Source: Helianthus annuus
Taxonomy: Eukaryota > Streptophyta > Magnoliopsida > Asterales > Asteraceae
Direction: 5' to 3'
DNA length: 64,000 bases
Assembly: GCF_002127325.2 (NCBI RefSeq)
Contig: NC_035437.2
Span: forward strand, 171,991,378 to 172,055,377
Shown: positions 1-13,000 of the stretch, in pieces
Position numbering within the stretch: position 1 is the first letter of the stretch
Layout: each line of letters opens with the position of its first letter
Notes under the pieces: model-generated
What the model was told of the DNA's origin: nothing
What the model saw: only the letters and a program-made list of their open reading frames with translations
The model's database searches: none
Program-made: the position numbers and the translations under genes

Positions 1-1428
1 TGTGGTTCCGACCCAACAAGTTCAGAGACTTGTTTTATATGGGTTCAAGGTTCACACTCTAGATTTTGGGGTCACAATGATATAATTTGACCCATATCGG
101 CTAATTTACGAAAACTAGTTTCATAAGCCGAACCGTGCGCGCATTAGGCGAAACGGTTAACCATGAGAGTCCTACGTTTATTTCCTAAGTCAATATGCCT
201 TAAAGAGGTTGTGGTATCAGTAGGATACCTTCCGTGATGCCCGTAACGAGTTTAAGTTAATATTACGCCCCGTAGGGGTTTTTCGGTCATTTTAAAGACT
301 TTTAAAGAGCTTTTCGAGTTCTACAGGAAATCTAAGTTTCCCAAACAGTTTATAAAGTTTAAAATACTTTATTTATTATTTAAAATCAGTAGCAACTGGA
401 ATCGGGTCAAAAGACCTTGTAGAACTCAAGTTTTGGCCGAAAAGGGCATATTCGGTATTTACCGAACCGTAGCCATAACCGCAGGTTATGAGCGAGGTAA
501 AAATTATTAAAAATCTTTAAAATTCCAAAAATATTATTTTATAACAGTGGGTAAAAGTTTTGGTGACGAAATCTTGGTTTAGATAGGCGTTATGCTAATT
601 GCGCCGTTTATTACAAAAGTTTCTTATAAACGCGCTATTTAGCATAACTCTCATTCTAGACCTCGGATTGACGTGAAACTTTAAGAACATGCTTATAATT
701 TAGTAAGCAAGGTTATGGTCCGTTCACGCATCCGAAATACTCGTTTTATTTTACAAAGGCCGTTACGGTCAACTTTTAGGCGATTAACGGAAATGCGTAA
801 AAGACTCAGACAAACAATGAACCGGTCACAGAGGGTTATACCATCATGTAACCTGGTCCTAAGAGAGTCCTAAGGCATATCTATACCTCACTAAAACGGG
901 TCAGAACTGAAGTCAAAGCAAAAGTCAAACTTTTGCGACATTCGGCTCCGAACCGGTTCAATATAGAAAATGGTCGATTCAAACGAGCTTGGACAAGTTT
1001 ATATACTTAATATCATGTTTTATAAGTGTCAAAACAGGTTTCATATCATCTGCATTACAATTTATACAAGAATCGCTAAAATAGCTTTCTGTTGACTTTT
1101 TAAGCATTCGTTTGACTCGACATTTGAACTAGTTAGAATGGTGATCAGAGGGAACCCTTTTAGGGGTTTATTACCCACATAAATACCAACTCATAACTAC
1201 TTTTGATCCGACAATTCACTGGACCATTTGTGATTTATCGCTATGACAACCGTTAGTTACGACGGTTTGGTTTATGAGCTAAATCTATTGAAAAACAAGA
1301 CCACAATGGTTAGGTAACTTACAGAAGCTGAAGGCAAGACTTAAGAATAAAGAAGAAAACTTGAGAGCTCTTAGAATGATCAGTAGTTGAGTGTTTGAGG
1401 TGTGTGTTGGTTATGAGCCAAACATGCC

Positions 1429-1738
1429 TATTTATAGTGTTCAATTTACCTTAAGATCATTACACATTGGTCTACCACTGATCATGGATGATGGGCAGGT
1501 GTCCCAAGGTGCTATGGGTCGAGTAGGGGGCGCCCATGCCTCATTTATTGGATGTTTGGTCGTTCACAAGCTCAAAAGGCATGTAAATCCAAAGTTTCTG
1601 CATCTGGGCGTCCCACGCGGCCCGCCTGGAGGTTTAGGCACATTTTAACGCGGGCCGCCTGATGTTTAAAAATCAGACGCGAATAAGAGGTGGCTCGCGG
1701 CCCGCCTCCACTTAACCCAAAACATAACGCGGGTCGCG
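1429..1738 (-). promoter_or_regulatory. LTR A core promoter: TATA box plus GC-rich motif cluster
   Basis: On the minus strand TATAAATA lies at 1429-1436. Upstream of it in sense (higher coordinates) are four GC-rich motifs: GCGGCCCGCC at 1617 and 1697, GCGGGCCGCC at 1650 and GCGGGTCGCG at 1729. The same arrangement is in the right LTR (TATA 12499-12506, motifs about 12687-12808). Promoter function is inferred from position. Confidence 0.6.
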
Positions 1739-2880
1739 AGAGGTTTGATTTTCAGGTTTTTTAAATCTTTTGTAATCATGACGAAATCCTGGTAATTAAT
1801 AACGAAATCTTTCGTAATTATTAACCTGACCTTTCGGGTTTGAAGGGGTAACTTTGCGATTTGGCCCTCGATTATTTACAACTAAGGGCCTCGTGTTATT
1901 CACTCGCACTGTTAAGTCCCCGGTTAATTTATTAATTATTCGGAAAGCCTTAACTTTTATTGTTGACGCTTTTAACCCTTCTTATACGAATTTGACCACA
2001 ACTTTCTCGTTTTAAAACGGAACTTCGTGGAATTTATACAGTATATTCTAGTGAGCATATAACACTGTTACAAAGCCTCGGGAGCGTTAAAGGGTCACTC
2101 AGAGGTATAATTAAACATGTTGACACAGTTAACACCTGTAGCTTGTAATCTCTCACTTTTTTCCGCGTTTCGCTTCCGTACGATCCATGATTTATTCGTT
2201 TGAAGGTACCTCATTTATTGGATGTTTGGTCGTTCACAAGCTCAAAAGGCATGTAAATCCAAAGTTTCTGCATCTGGGCGTCCCACGCGGCCCGCCTGGA
2301 GGTTTAGGCACATTTTAACGCGGGCCGCCTGATGTTTAAAAATCAGACGCGAATAAGAGGTGGCTCGCGGCCCGCCTCCACTTAACCCAAAACATAACGC
2401 GGGTCGCGAGAGGTTTGATTTTCAGGTTTTTTAAATCTTTTGTAATCATGACGAAATCCTGGTAATTAATAACGAAATCTTTCGTAATTATTAACCTGAC
2501 CTTTCGGGTTTGAAGGGGTAACTTTGCGATTTGGCCCTCGATTATTTACAACTAAGGGCCTCGTGTTATTCACTCGCACTGTTAAGTCCCCGGTTAATTT
2601 ATTAATTATTCGGAAAGCCTTAACTTTTATTGTTGACGCTTTTAACCCTTCTTATACGAATTTGACCACAACTTTCTCGTTTTAAAACGGAACTTCGTGG
2701 AATTTATACAGTATATTCTAGTGAGCATATAACACTGTTACAAAGCCTCGGGAGCGTTAAAGGGTCACTCAGAGGTATAATTAAACATGTTGACACAGTT
2801 AACACCTGTAGCTTGTAATCTCTCACTTTTTTCCGCGTTTCGCTTCCGTACGATCCATGATTTATTCGTTTGAAGGTACG
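1541..2880. repeat. 670-bp perfect tandem duplication inside LTR A
   Basis: Unit 1541-2210 is repeated as 2211-2880. I found no difference between the two units, although both differ from the single copy in the right LTR (12611-13280) at about ten sites. The junction shares only one or two C bases. The unit lies in U3 (the element reads leftward, TATA at 1429-1436) and includes the GC-rich motif cluster. Confidence 0.93.
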
Positions 2881-3054
2881 AGCATCATTTAGGGTTACTA
2901 TACAGTATATCTACCCTTGTTTGACATTTATAACCCTCGAATTCACATACTTTCAAGGTTTGTCAATATTAGTCCTTTATTTAATATAAATGCCACGTGT
3001 AAACAAATGACACGTGTTAACACATTATTGGACACAAAATTTCGAGGTGTTACA

Positions 3055-3068
3055 TCCTCACCCCCTTA
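3055..3068 (-). other. Polypurine tract of element A
   Basis: Read on the minus strand, a purine run (TAAGGGGGTGAGGA) abuts the start of the 3' LTR (TGTAACACC). This is the expected primer site for plus-strand DNA synthesis. Confidence 0.8.
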
Positions 3069-3089
3069 AAATAAATCTCGACCCGAGAT

Positions 3090-6000
3090 TTACTCAAATA
3101 AGTAAGGGTATTTTTCTTTCATCGTGGCTTTAACTTCCCACGTGTATTCGGGACCTCTACGGGCATCCCATTTGACTTTTACAATCGGTACGTGCTTTCT
3201 TCGAAGCTTTTTCACATGTCGATCTTCAATCGACAAAGGCTTCTCTACAAACTTCAAGCTCTCATCTATATGCACATCTATGTGTGGGATCACCAATGAT
3301 TCATCGGCGAAGCACTTCTTGAGATTGCAGATGTGGAACACATTGTGAATTCCATTGAGCTCTTCAGGCAAGTTCAACTTATAGGCGACTGATCCGACAC
3401 GTTCAATGACCTCAAAAGGTCCTATGTACCTCGGACTCAGCTTACCCTTCTTGCCGAAACGCATCACCCCCTTCCAGGGTGACACTTTAAGCAACACCTT
3501 TTCACCTACTTCGAAGTGAAAATCCTTACGCTTCGGATCAGCGTAGCTCTTCTGCCTATCGCGGGCAGCCTTGAGACGTTCCCGAATCTGGACAATCTTG
3601 TCCGTTGTCTGGAAAACTATCTCTGGTCCTGATAATTGGACCTCTCCTACTTCCGCCCAACAAACAGGCGATCTACATTTCCTACCGTATAATGCCTCGA
3701 AAGGCGCAGCCTTTATGCTGGTATGGTAGCTATTATTGTAGGAGAATTCGATTAAGGGTAGGTTCTTATCCCAGTTACCACCTAAATCGATAGCACACGT
3801 GCGTAGCATGTCCTCTAGCGTTTGAATGGTACGCTCACTCTGACCGTCCGTCTGTGGATGGTAAGCCATACTGAAGTTCAAACGCGTGCCCAAAGATTGC
3901 TGGAAGCTCTTCCAGAAATGAGAAGTGTACCTGGTATCTCTGTCGGAGATAATAGACACAGGTATGCCGTGTAAGGCTACAATCTTATCAACATAGAGTT
4001 GGGCTAACATATCGGAGCTATACGTCTCCTTGATGGGTAGAAAATGAGCTGATTTAGTCAGCCTATCGACTATGACCCATATTGTGTCGTTTCCTTTCCT
4101 GGTTTTTGGTAACTTGGTAATAAATCCATCGTTACACATTCCCACTTCCACTCAGGAAGTTCAGGCCGTTGTAACAAGCCAAACGGCTTTTGGTGCTCGG
4201 CTTTGACTTGAGCACAAGTTAAGCACCTTGCTACATGGGCGGCTACAGACTTTTTCAAGCCTATCCACCAATAGTTTGCCTTTAAGTCATGATACATTTT
4301 GTCTGCTCCAGGATAGACATAATATTTGGAACTATGGGCTTCCTGGAGGATAACATCCCGTAGTCCTCCATAAATCGGAACCCATATTCGTCCGTTCAAT
4401 CTAAGGATTCCATCCTTGCTAAGAGTTAACTGCTCTTCAGTTACTCCTAACTTTTCCTTAGGATAATTAGCTTCTAACACAGCCTCTCGCTGTGCAGCTA
4501 AGATCCTTTCAATCAAGTTATTCCTGACTTCAATGCTCTTGGCATTGATCCGAATAGGTTTCACCATTTCCTTTCTGCTCAGGGCATCAGCGACTACATT
4601 CGCCTTGCCGGGATGGTACCTGATCTCAGAATCATAATCATTCAAGGTTTCCATCCAACGGCGTTGCCTCATGTTCAACTCCTTCTGGTTGAACAGATGT
4701 TGAAGGCTTTTGTGATCAGAATAAATCACAAATTTAATACCATAGAGGTAATGCCTCCACAATTTTAGTGCAAATACAACGGCACCCAACTCCAAGTCAT
4801 GGGTGGTGTAATTCTTTTCGTACACCTTTAATTGTCGTGAAGCGTAAGCAATAACCTTGCCCTTCTGCATAAGCACACACCCCATGTCTGTGTGTGATGC
4901 ATCGCAGTAAACTACGAATTCTTCTGTACCTTCAGGTAAAGTCAACACAGGTGCGTTGCTCAGCTTTTGCTTCAGGATTTCGAAGGATTCTTGCTGCTTT
5001 GGGCCCCAAATGAACTTTTCTTTCTTCTTGGTTAGGGAAGTCAAGGGCGCAGCAATCCTCGAAAAATTCTCAATAAATCTCCTGTAGTATCCTGCTAACC
5101 CCAGGAAACTACGAATTTCGGTAGGCGTCTTTGGCTCTTGCCAGTTCATGACTGCCTCCACCTTAGCGGGATCCACCTGGATACCACGCTCACTTACAAC
5201 GTGACCCAAAAATTGAACCTCTCGTAGCCAAAATTCGCATTTAGAGAATTTGGCGTAGAGTTTTTCACGCTGTAGCAATTCGAGAATACAACGGAGGTGT
5301 TTCTCATGGTCAGCTTGGTTCTTGGAATATATAAGGATATCGTCGATGAAGACTATGACAAATTTGTCCAAGTACGGCTTGCAGACGCGATTCATGAGAT
5401 CCATGAACGCAGCCGGTGCATTTGTGAGCCCAAAAGGCATCACTAGGAACTCATAGTGACCGTAGCGAGTCCTAAATGCTGTCTTATGCACATCTTCATC
5501 TCTGACCTTTAGCTGATGATAGCCCGACCTCAAGTCGATCTTTGAGAAGTAGCTCGCTCCTTGCAGCTGATCGAACAGATCGTCGATCCTTGGCAAAGGA
5601 TATCTATTCTTTATGGTAACTTTATTTAGCTCACGATAATCAATGCACAAACGCATCGATCCGTCCTTCTTCTTCACAAATAGGACAGGTGCTCCCCAGG
5701 GAGACGAACTAGGTCTGATAAAACCTTTTGCCAACAGTTCATCCAACTGGGTCCTTAGTTCCTTCATTTCTGTTGGAGCAAGCCTGTAAGGCGCTCTAGC
5801 TATAGGAGCTGCTCCAGGTATGATATCTATTCTGAATTCCACTTGTCTATCTGGTGGTAAACCAGGTAGTTCTTCGGGGAAAACCTCAGAATATTCAGAA
5901 ATAACAGGAAGATCCTCTATCTTCGGCTTGGGCTCTTCAATTATCACCTGAGCCATGTAAATGACACAGCCTCTGTTCAAACATCTAGAAGCCTTGAGCA

Positions 6001-6100
6001 TAGATACGTCCTCGGGTAATCCATACTGCGTGTCTCCTCGAATGGTAAGCGATTCACCACTCGGAGTCTTTAGCACTATATGCCTTCTGTTGCAAATGAT
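3090..6100 (-). pseudogene. Element A pol: RT, RNase H, integrase, chromodomain (broken)
   Basis: This region encodes the enzymes that copy and integrate element A. In order along the minus strand: the end of the protease linker; reverse transcriptase with the FIDD catalytic box near 5350; RNase H with a CDAS motif near 4900; the integrase zinc-binding HHCC region near 4200-4350; the integrase core with D (VDRL), D (SDRD) and E (SERT) catalytic positions between 4080 and 3780; and a C-terminal chromodomain near 3090-3240. The chromodomain defines the chromovirus group and in the family directs insertion to marked chromatin. A one-base loss in a T run near 4122 shifts the frame at the integrase core, splitting it into two overlapping ORFs (6076-4070 and 4151-3090). 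The chromodomain ORF ends normally at 3090. A single polyprotein is inferred from domain order. Confidence 0.92.
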
Positions 6101-7635
6101 TTAGGCCTGATTACGGGATAACCAGTCCATGCCTAGAACAATGTCGAAACCCGCTAGTTTGAAAGGAAGTAGAGATAGAGGAAAAGAATGGTTCTTAATG
6201 GATATTTCACATCCCTCTAGAACAGTGGAGACGGTTTCTATCGTGCCGTTTGCTAACTCTACCTCGTATTTCACATCTAGGGTTTTGATAGGCATATTCA
6301 ATAGTTTGCAAAAATTTTGGTCTACAAAGGATTTATCAGCGCCTGAATCGAAAAGTACTCTTGCAAATATATTATTTACGAGAAAAGTACCTGTAAGTAC
6401 ATTGTCATTCAGCACAGCCTCCTTTGCATCCATACGGAAGACTCTCGCATTTGTCTTCTTGTTCTCTTCTGGTTTCCTGGCATTCTTGGGACAGTTACTC
6501 TTGATATGCCCCTTTTCATTGCAACCATAGCATGTTGCATCTTTGATTTTCTTGCAGTCCACTGTCTTATGGTCCTTGGACTTGCATAGTCCACAGGCAA
6601 AAGACTTTGGCTAGGACTGTGAATTCGACCCAAACCTACATTTTCCAGAATGGGGTTTCTGACAGATTTTGCATTTGGGCCTTTCTCCAGCTTGGCCATC
6701 TTTCTTTGCTTCCGCCCCTCTTTTGCCATCACCGTTTCCATGGTGTTTCTTTCCTGACCTTCGTGAGGTATCATCCTCACGTTTCCTCTTTTCTGCCTCC
6801 TTGCTCCTTAGCGTCCTCAGACGGACAGCATCTAAAGTGAGAGACAAGGAGAGGTCAGTTACTGACCTGAAGGTCGTCGGCCGAGAGGCCTTCACGCTAG
6901 CTTTTATCGCGGGTTCTAATCCCCCAATGAAACGAGCGATTCTTCTGGACTCTGGTGTCACAAGGTACGGAACCAGGCGAGACATCGTATTGAAGCTCGT
7001 CAAATAGGCCTGGCAGTCCAGGTTTGTCATCACCAGTGACACAAAATCAGACTCGATCTTCTCTACCTCATGCTGAGGACAGTAGTTTTCCTTAATGAGA
7101 GGAATAAATTCCTCCCATGTCATCTTGTATAGAGCAGACTTACCGGATGCCTGTACCAACGCTCTCCACCATGCTAGGGCCTCGCCCTTAAACGACTGTG
7201 ACACAAACTTCACCACATCCTTCTCCGCACACCCACTGATGTCCACAATAGTGTCCATCTCATCCAGCCAGGTGATACAATCAACCGCACCTTTTTCCCC
7301 TGTGAACTCCCGGGGTTTACAAGACATGAAGTACTTGTAGGTGCATCCCTTGGCACCGGACGCATCGGTATATTCCCTATCACGACGAACACTGTTCTCA
7401 GCGGACGAGTGATTATCGTCATCTTTCTTGGGTTTGGAGAGTGGTTTGGATTGTGACTTGGTTTAGAGGGTGGTTTCGATACGGTTCTGCCTTGAGACTC
7501 AGTGTATTGACGATCCAGAGCTGCCTGAACAGCGTTGTCAATCAGAGCCTTTAACTGTGCGCCTGTCAGATGCACTTGCGCATTGTCGTAGTCATCTTCA
7601 TTTGTATGGCTATTCTCTCCATTGGGATCCGCCAT
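6101..7635 (-). pseudogene. Element A gag and protease (broken)
   Basis: Gag builds the particle and the protease cuts the polyprotein. The start codon at 7635 opens a short N-terminal part. The frame changes near 7430, after which a capsid domain follows (about 7330-6900). The nucleocapsid part has three cysteine-histidine boxes: CKICQKPHSGKC, CGLCKSKDHKTVDC and the classical knuckle CYGCNEKGHIKSNC. The aspartic protease shows the active site FDSGAD near 6350. An in-frame TAG at 6611-6613 cuts between the knuckles and an in-frame TAA at 6101-6103 separates protease from pol. With at least one frameshift and two stops this copy cannot make a full Gag-Pol. Confidence 0.88.
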
Positions 7636-8672
7636 TGTAACTTGAATCTGTTACAGAAGATAACAAAATTTTATTCAGGAGCTTATTATAGAATTGTCTT
7701 TTATGACAATTCGTTAACCATGGTAACAGAGACCATATTTGGTTAACTTATTACTCACTTAATCTTAGGATTTGAATATATCCTATTTTAGCTATAACAA
7801 TAATATTGGTGGCATAAAGCCTAATCACGAGGATGTTTTATAATATTAGCCGAGATTTCAGAGAATCAAAGGCATAGAGGTTTGAACCGTAGTTATATTA
7901 CCCCTTTCTGACAGGGAGTCATAGACCACCACTCTCTTTTGTCGTTATAAGACAATTATTATGGCCCATAGGCACTACATCACTAATGGATGTTTTAATA
8001 TGGTTGGTCCGTAGGCACTACATCACTAATGGATGTTTTAATAAGGTTGGCCCGTAGGCACTACATCACTAATGGATGTTTTAATAAGGTTGGCCTGTAG
8101 GCACTACATCACTAATGGATGTTTTAATAATTTGATCACCTTTATTGATGATCTAACCCATGATTTACAAATCATTTAGTTGGGTTTTTGAAATCCTATA
8201 AAGGATTATTGTGTAGGAATGACGTGTGCGATTTTGACGAACCACATCTGCCATGATTGTTAACATGCTTACAGAGGTTAACAGGGAATCAGAATCTTTT
8301 CAATTAGGTCTTACCATCTTGGCCGGATCTTAAAAGACACCTGGCTAGGTTTCACTCTAAGATTCTTTATTTAGGCAGATCAATTTAAAAGGAATGGTTT
8401 TGATTTATTTCATGTATAGTGATAACAAAATGAAATTCATAATATAACATTCCATAATTTTAATACGATTACATACCGCCCTAAACGGGTCTTTTAAATA
8501 GTACATACCTCCATAGAGGTTTAAAATAAGTGACAAGTCCACGCAGGGACTAATACAAGATAAGTGTCCATGCAAGGACTAAAAGATAAGTCCACGTAGG
8601 ACTAAAACACGATAAGTGTCCACGCAGGGACTTATTTCAAAATAGAAATTACATTAGTACAACTATTAAGGG
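7636..8672. repeat. Element A spacer with two tandem repeat arrays
   Basis: No ORF of note lies between gag and the upstream ORF. A 43-bp unit is repeated four times from 7963 to about 8130 (starts 7963, 8006, 8049, 8092), nearly perfect apart from the first bases of each unit. A second, looser array around 8526-8640 repeats a roughly 30-bp unit built on GTCCACGCAGGGACTAA. Tandem arrays in retroelement leaders are common. I cannot assign a role. Confidence 0.85.
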
Positions 8673-9890
8673 CTAGTGGTCACGTTTCTTCTTTTTGCCC
8701 TTTAGTAGGCTTGCTAAGCCCTTGAGAAATCCTCGGTGGCTCTTTTTCTCTTCCTCGAACTCTCTCTCCACGCGATCCAATCGGTGGAGTATCTCTTCAT
8801 GCTCAGGAGGAGAGAAACGTGGTTGAGGTGCTGGTTGCGGAACTGGAGGTCTGGGAGGTATTGGATACCCATGAGCTGAGTAGTCCGGTGCTCCCATGTT
8901 CCCATGAGCTCCGTCGGGATATCGTGCATTATACCTGGCCGACACCACATATGGGTCGCGCTCATAATTGTAGTTGTAATGTGCTTGTCATGACGGTTCG
9001 AACGGGTTGTAAGCCGTTGGACCCGTGTAAGCAGGTATGGGTTGGTCATACCCAAATGGTGGCGAATTTGGTGCAGCTGGTGCGGAGTTCGCCTCCTGTA
9101 CAGGACTTGAAGGTCCTTCTTCTTGTAGCGGCGGGTAATGGCTACTACTAGAGTGTCGAGGGGTGCTGAAGTGGAAATCCCCTCCTCCTCGTGTGGACAT
9201 ACGGGCATTTGTCCTCCTATGCCTTGGCGGATCAGGCATTACTGGTTGCGCCGGTGGCGGAGGTGGTGGCGTAACTGCCACGAAATGTGGATCCTCGGAG
9301 GGATCTCGCGGATGTCGCGGTTGTTGTGATGTCTGCTGGGGTGGCGTGTAGTACCACTCATGTCGGTCAAACAACGCTTGGAAACTATCTGGCCCCTGAT
9401 AGGGTGTGCCATGGAAGGATGACCCATCAGAGACTTCTATCGGATGCGTGGGCGTACCACGAGCAGGTTCTGTCGGATCAGTATCTTCGTCCATATGATC
9501 TTCGGAGAAGTGATCTTGTGGCCCTAGTGGAACAAAACCTGAAGGTTCCTGGATGTAGTCAGCTGGATTAAACTGACCTCTGAAGTATGGAGTAGGGTCG
9601 TCAAAATTTCGGTGCGATACCGAACGTTGTAGAGGTATGAAGGAGGGTTGCGGGTTGTTGGGGCCATTCTCGGAATTTGGCCCGAATGAGTGCCGGTATG
9701 ATGGCGTCGAGCTGTGCGAGGTGGAATGCCTCGCAGGTTCGTAAAGGTCTCTTCGCCTTTGCGGTTCTTCACTCCTCGTGGTTGAAGGAGCTCGCGTACC
9801 TGAAGGCCCGGCTTCGTGATCGTGATGAGTAACGATCTCTCCCCGGCCTCTTCTTCCCCTTCCTCTTCCTCGAAAAATCACTGGCGGCAT
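8673..9890 (-). pseudogene. Element A extra ORF upstream of gag (one stop)
   Basis: A frame of about 400 codons lies between the primer site and gag, in the same orientation. I chose the start at 9890 because the Arg-Gly-rich N-terminus (RGRGRGRRGRG) follows it directly; an upstream start at 9953 would add a hydrophobic stretch. The middle is rich in Pro, Ser and His with poly-Pro runs. The C-terminus is a charged helix, likely coiled coil, ending in a lysine cluster (KGKKKKRD). One in-frame TGA at 8988-8990 breaks it; the frame then continues to 8673. I do not recognise a domain. The RG-rich N-terminus and lysine tail would fit nucleic acid binding, but that is inference. Confidence 0.65.
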
Positions 9891-10050
9891 ATTTCCTGCT
9901 TTCAAAATCTTTAAGTAAAAATAATAAAAGAAAAGACAAATTGGGAATAACAATTCGAATTTGTCCTATGTTCTTGTCTAGACTCAAGTATGTGCAATTG
10001 TGTTACTGAGATTAAACACATTAGGATAGTGTTTAATTCACTCAGTATTG

Positions 10051-10062
10051 GCTCTGATACCA
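10051..10062 (-). other. Primer binding site of element A (initiator tRNA-Met)
   Basis: The minus strand reads TGGTATCAGAGC, the standard complement to the 3' end of plant initiator tRNA-Met, three bases from the LTR end at 10066. Confidence 0.9.
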
Positions 10063-10065
10063 ACC

Positions 10066-13000
10066 TGTCACACCCCGATTTCCACGTGTCTCACCGGTGG
10101 GCCCGGTGGGGGATTACCGTGACGTAGTTGGCAACAATATAGTCAAACCACACAATTATATGAATGCACAGCGGAAGCATAAAGATAAATATAATTCAAC
10201 CTTTTGAATGTAATATCAAGTGTATTACAGAAGTCGAATTGTATCCACAGGGGATCATAAATAAAATAAAGTATTGTTCAGTCAGATACAGCATCAAGTT
10301 TGCGAGACTATTCGTGATGCTAGGAAGCTATTACCAGCCAATTTCGTGTAGTACCTGCACTTAATCTTTTGGGGAAAATACGTCAGTTTACACTGGTAAA
10401 TACGTTCAACTGACACATTTGAAAATGTTTATTAAAATTGATTTGAATGCACGAGGCACAAACTCTTTTATAACTTGGGAAAATTATTAAAATCTTGTGA
10501 ACGAATTACATGTCCTTTTATGCGTTCAGTAGCCCGGATCCTGTCCGGGTTAAAGATTAATAGACACACCACATTGCGTAAAACCGTAGTGTAAAAACCA
10601 ACGGCTACGTCTTTTAATAATAATAATGTCGACATAATATACCGGGTGTACGCTTACACCGGGATGTCGAGGTCGTGGCCATTTCGTAAAATGATGCCAA
10701 GGATATCCGGGACAACGGTCATTAACCCCCCAAAGGCTTTTAAGTAACAAGACTGTTTAAGTGAGCCGATCACATTATTCAATTAACCACCTAAGCGATG
10801 GAAGATATGATGCTCAATCAAGCGGTATTAATATACCGTATCCCAAGCCCGTATAAGGGAAAATAAGTTAAAGTATTTACCTTTGCAAGTATATTCCTTA
10901 ATGGATTACGTCACAGATAGCTTTAACTGGGGCTCCTTATTCTGGAACGAAGGTTTTAATTAACCTATTAGAATCCTAACGGGTCTTTATATTGGCCGTA
11001 GCCTAGACCGGTTGGTTCCGAAATATAAATACGGTTTAATCGCGCGAAAAGGCGAAAACCGAGAAAGGAGTGTGGTTCCGACCCAACAAGTTCAGAGACT
11101 TGTTTTATATGTGTTCAAGGTTCACACTCTGGATTTTGGGGTCACAATGATATAATTTGACCCATATCGGCTAATTTACGAAAACTAGTTTCATAAGCCG
11201 AACCGTGCGCGCATTAGGCGAAACGGTTAACCATGAGAGTCCTATGTTTATTTCCTAAGTCAATATGCCTTAAAGAGGTTGTGGTATGAGTAGGATACCT
11301 TCCGTGATGCCCGTAACGAGTTTAAATTAATATTACGCCCCGTAGGGGTTTTTCGGTCATTTTAAAGACTTTTAAAGAGCTTTTCGAGTTCTACAGGAAA
11401 TCTAAGTTTCCCGAACAGTTTATAAAGTTTAAAATACTTTATTTATTATTTAAAATCAGTAGCAACTGGAATCGGGTCAAAAGACCTTGTAGAACTCAAG
11501 TTTTGGCCGAAAAAGGCATATTCGGTATTTACCGAACCGTAGCCATAACCGCAGGTTATGAGCGAGGTAAAAATTATTAAAAATCTTTAAAATTCCAAAA
11601 ATATTATTTTATAACAGTGGGTAAAAGTTTTGGTGACGAAATCTTGGTTTAGATAGGCGTTATGCTAATTGCGCCGTTTATTACAAAAGTTTCTTATAAA
11701 CGCGCTATTTAGCATAACTCTCATTCTAGACCTCGGATTGACGTGAAACTTTAAGGACATGCTTATAATATAGTAAGCAAGGTTATGGTCCATTCACGCA
11801 TCCAAAATACTCGTTTTATTTTACAAAGGCCGTTACGGTCAACTTTTAGGCGATTAACGGAAATGCGTAAAAGACTCGGACAAACAATGAACCGGTCACA
11901 GAGGGTTATACCATCATGTAACCTGGTCCTAAGAGTGTCCTAAGGCATATCTATACCTCACTAAAACGGGTCAGAACTGAAGTCAAAGCAAAAGTCAAAC
12001 TTTTGCGACATTCGGCTCCGAACCGGTTCAATATAGCAAATGGTCGATTCAAACGAGCTTAGACAAGTTTATATACTTAATATCATGTTTTATAAGTGTC
12101 AAAACAGGTTTCATATCATCTGCATTACAATTTATACAAGAATCGCTAAAATAGCTTTCTGTTGACTTTTTAAGCATTCGTTTGACTCGACATTTGAACT
12201 AGTTAGAGTGGTGATCAGAGGGAACCCTTTTAGGGGTTTATTACCCACATAAATACCAACTCATAACTACTTTTGATCCGACAATTCACTGGACCATTTG
12301 TGATTTATCGCTATGACAACCGTTAGTTACGACGGTTTGGTTTATGAGCTAAATCTATTGAAAAACAAGACCACAATGGTTAGGTAACTTACAGAAGCTG
12401 AAGGCAAGACTTAAGAATAAAGAAGAAAACTTGAGAGCTCTTAGAATGACCAGTAGTTGAGTGTTTGAGGTGTGTGTTGGTTATGAGCCAAACATGCCTA
12501 TTTATAGTGTTCAATTTGCCTTAAGATCATTACACATTGGTCTACCACTGATCATGGATGATGGGCAGGTGTCCCAAGGTGCTATGGGTCGAGTAGGGGG
12601 CGCCCATGCCTCATTTATTGGACGTTTGGTTGTTCACAAGCTCAAAAGGCATGTAAATCCAAAGTTTCTGCATCTGGGCGTCCCACGCGGCCCGCCTGGA
12701 GGTTTAGGCACATTTTAACGCGGGCCGCCTGATGTTTAAAAATCAGACGCGAATAAGAGGTGGCTCGCGGCCCGCCTCCACTTAACCCAAAACATAACGC
12801 GGGTCGCGAGAGGTTTGATTTTCAGGTTTTTTAAATCTTTTGTAATCATGACGAAATCCTGGTAATTAATAACGAAATCTTTCGTAATTATTAACCTGAC
12901 CTTTCGGGTTTGAAGGGGTAACTTTGCGGTTTGGCCCTCGATTATTTACAACTAAGGGCCTCGTGTTATTCACTCGCACTGTTAAGTCCCTGATTAATTT

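Larger units (their letters stand above)
1..3054 (-). repeat. 3' LTR of element A (partial)
   Basis: Bases 1-2210 align with 11071 onward in the right LTR, and 2881-3054 align with 13281-13454. This copy is 670 bp longer than its partner because of an internal tandem duplication (1541-2880). It ends GGTGTTACA, next to the polypurine tract. The open frame at 1391-1648 lies in the LTR and is not a gene. Confidence 0.92.

Noticed and set aside
1391..1648. 85-codon plus-strand frame, also at 12461-12718
   Set aside because: It lies across the TATA box of LTR A, opposite to element sense, and is preserved only because both LTRs are alike.
6129..6530. 133-codon plus-strand frame over element A gag-protease
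   Set aside because: Shadow of the zinc knuckle and protease coding on the other strand.
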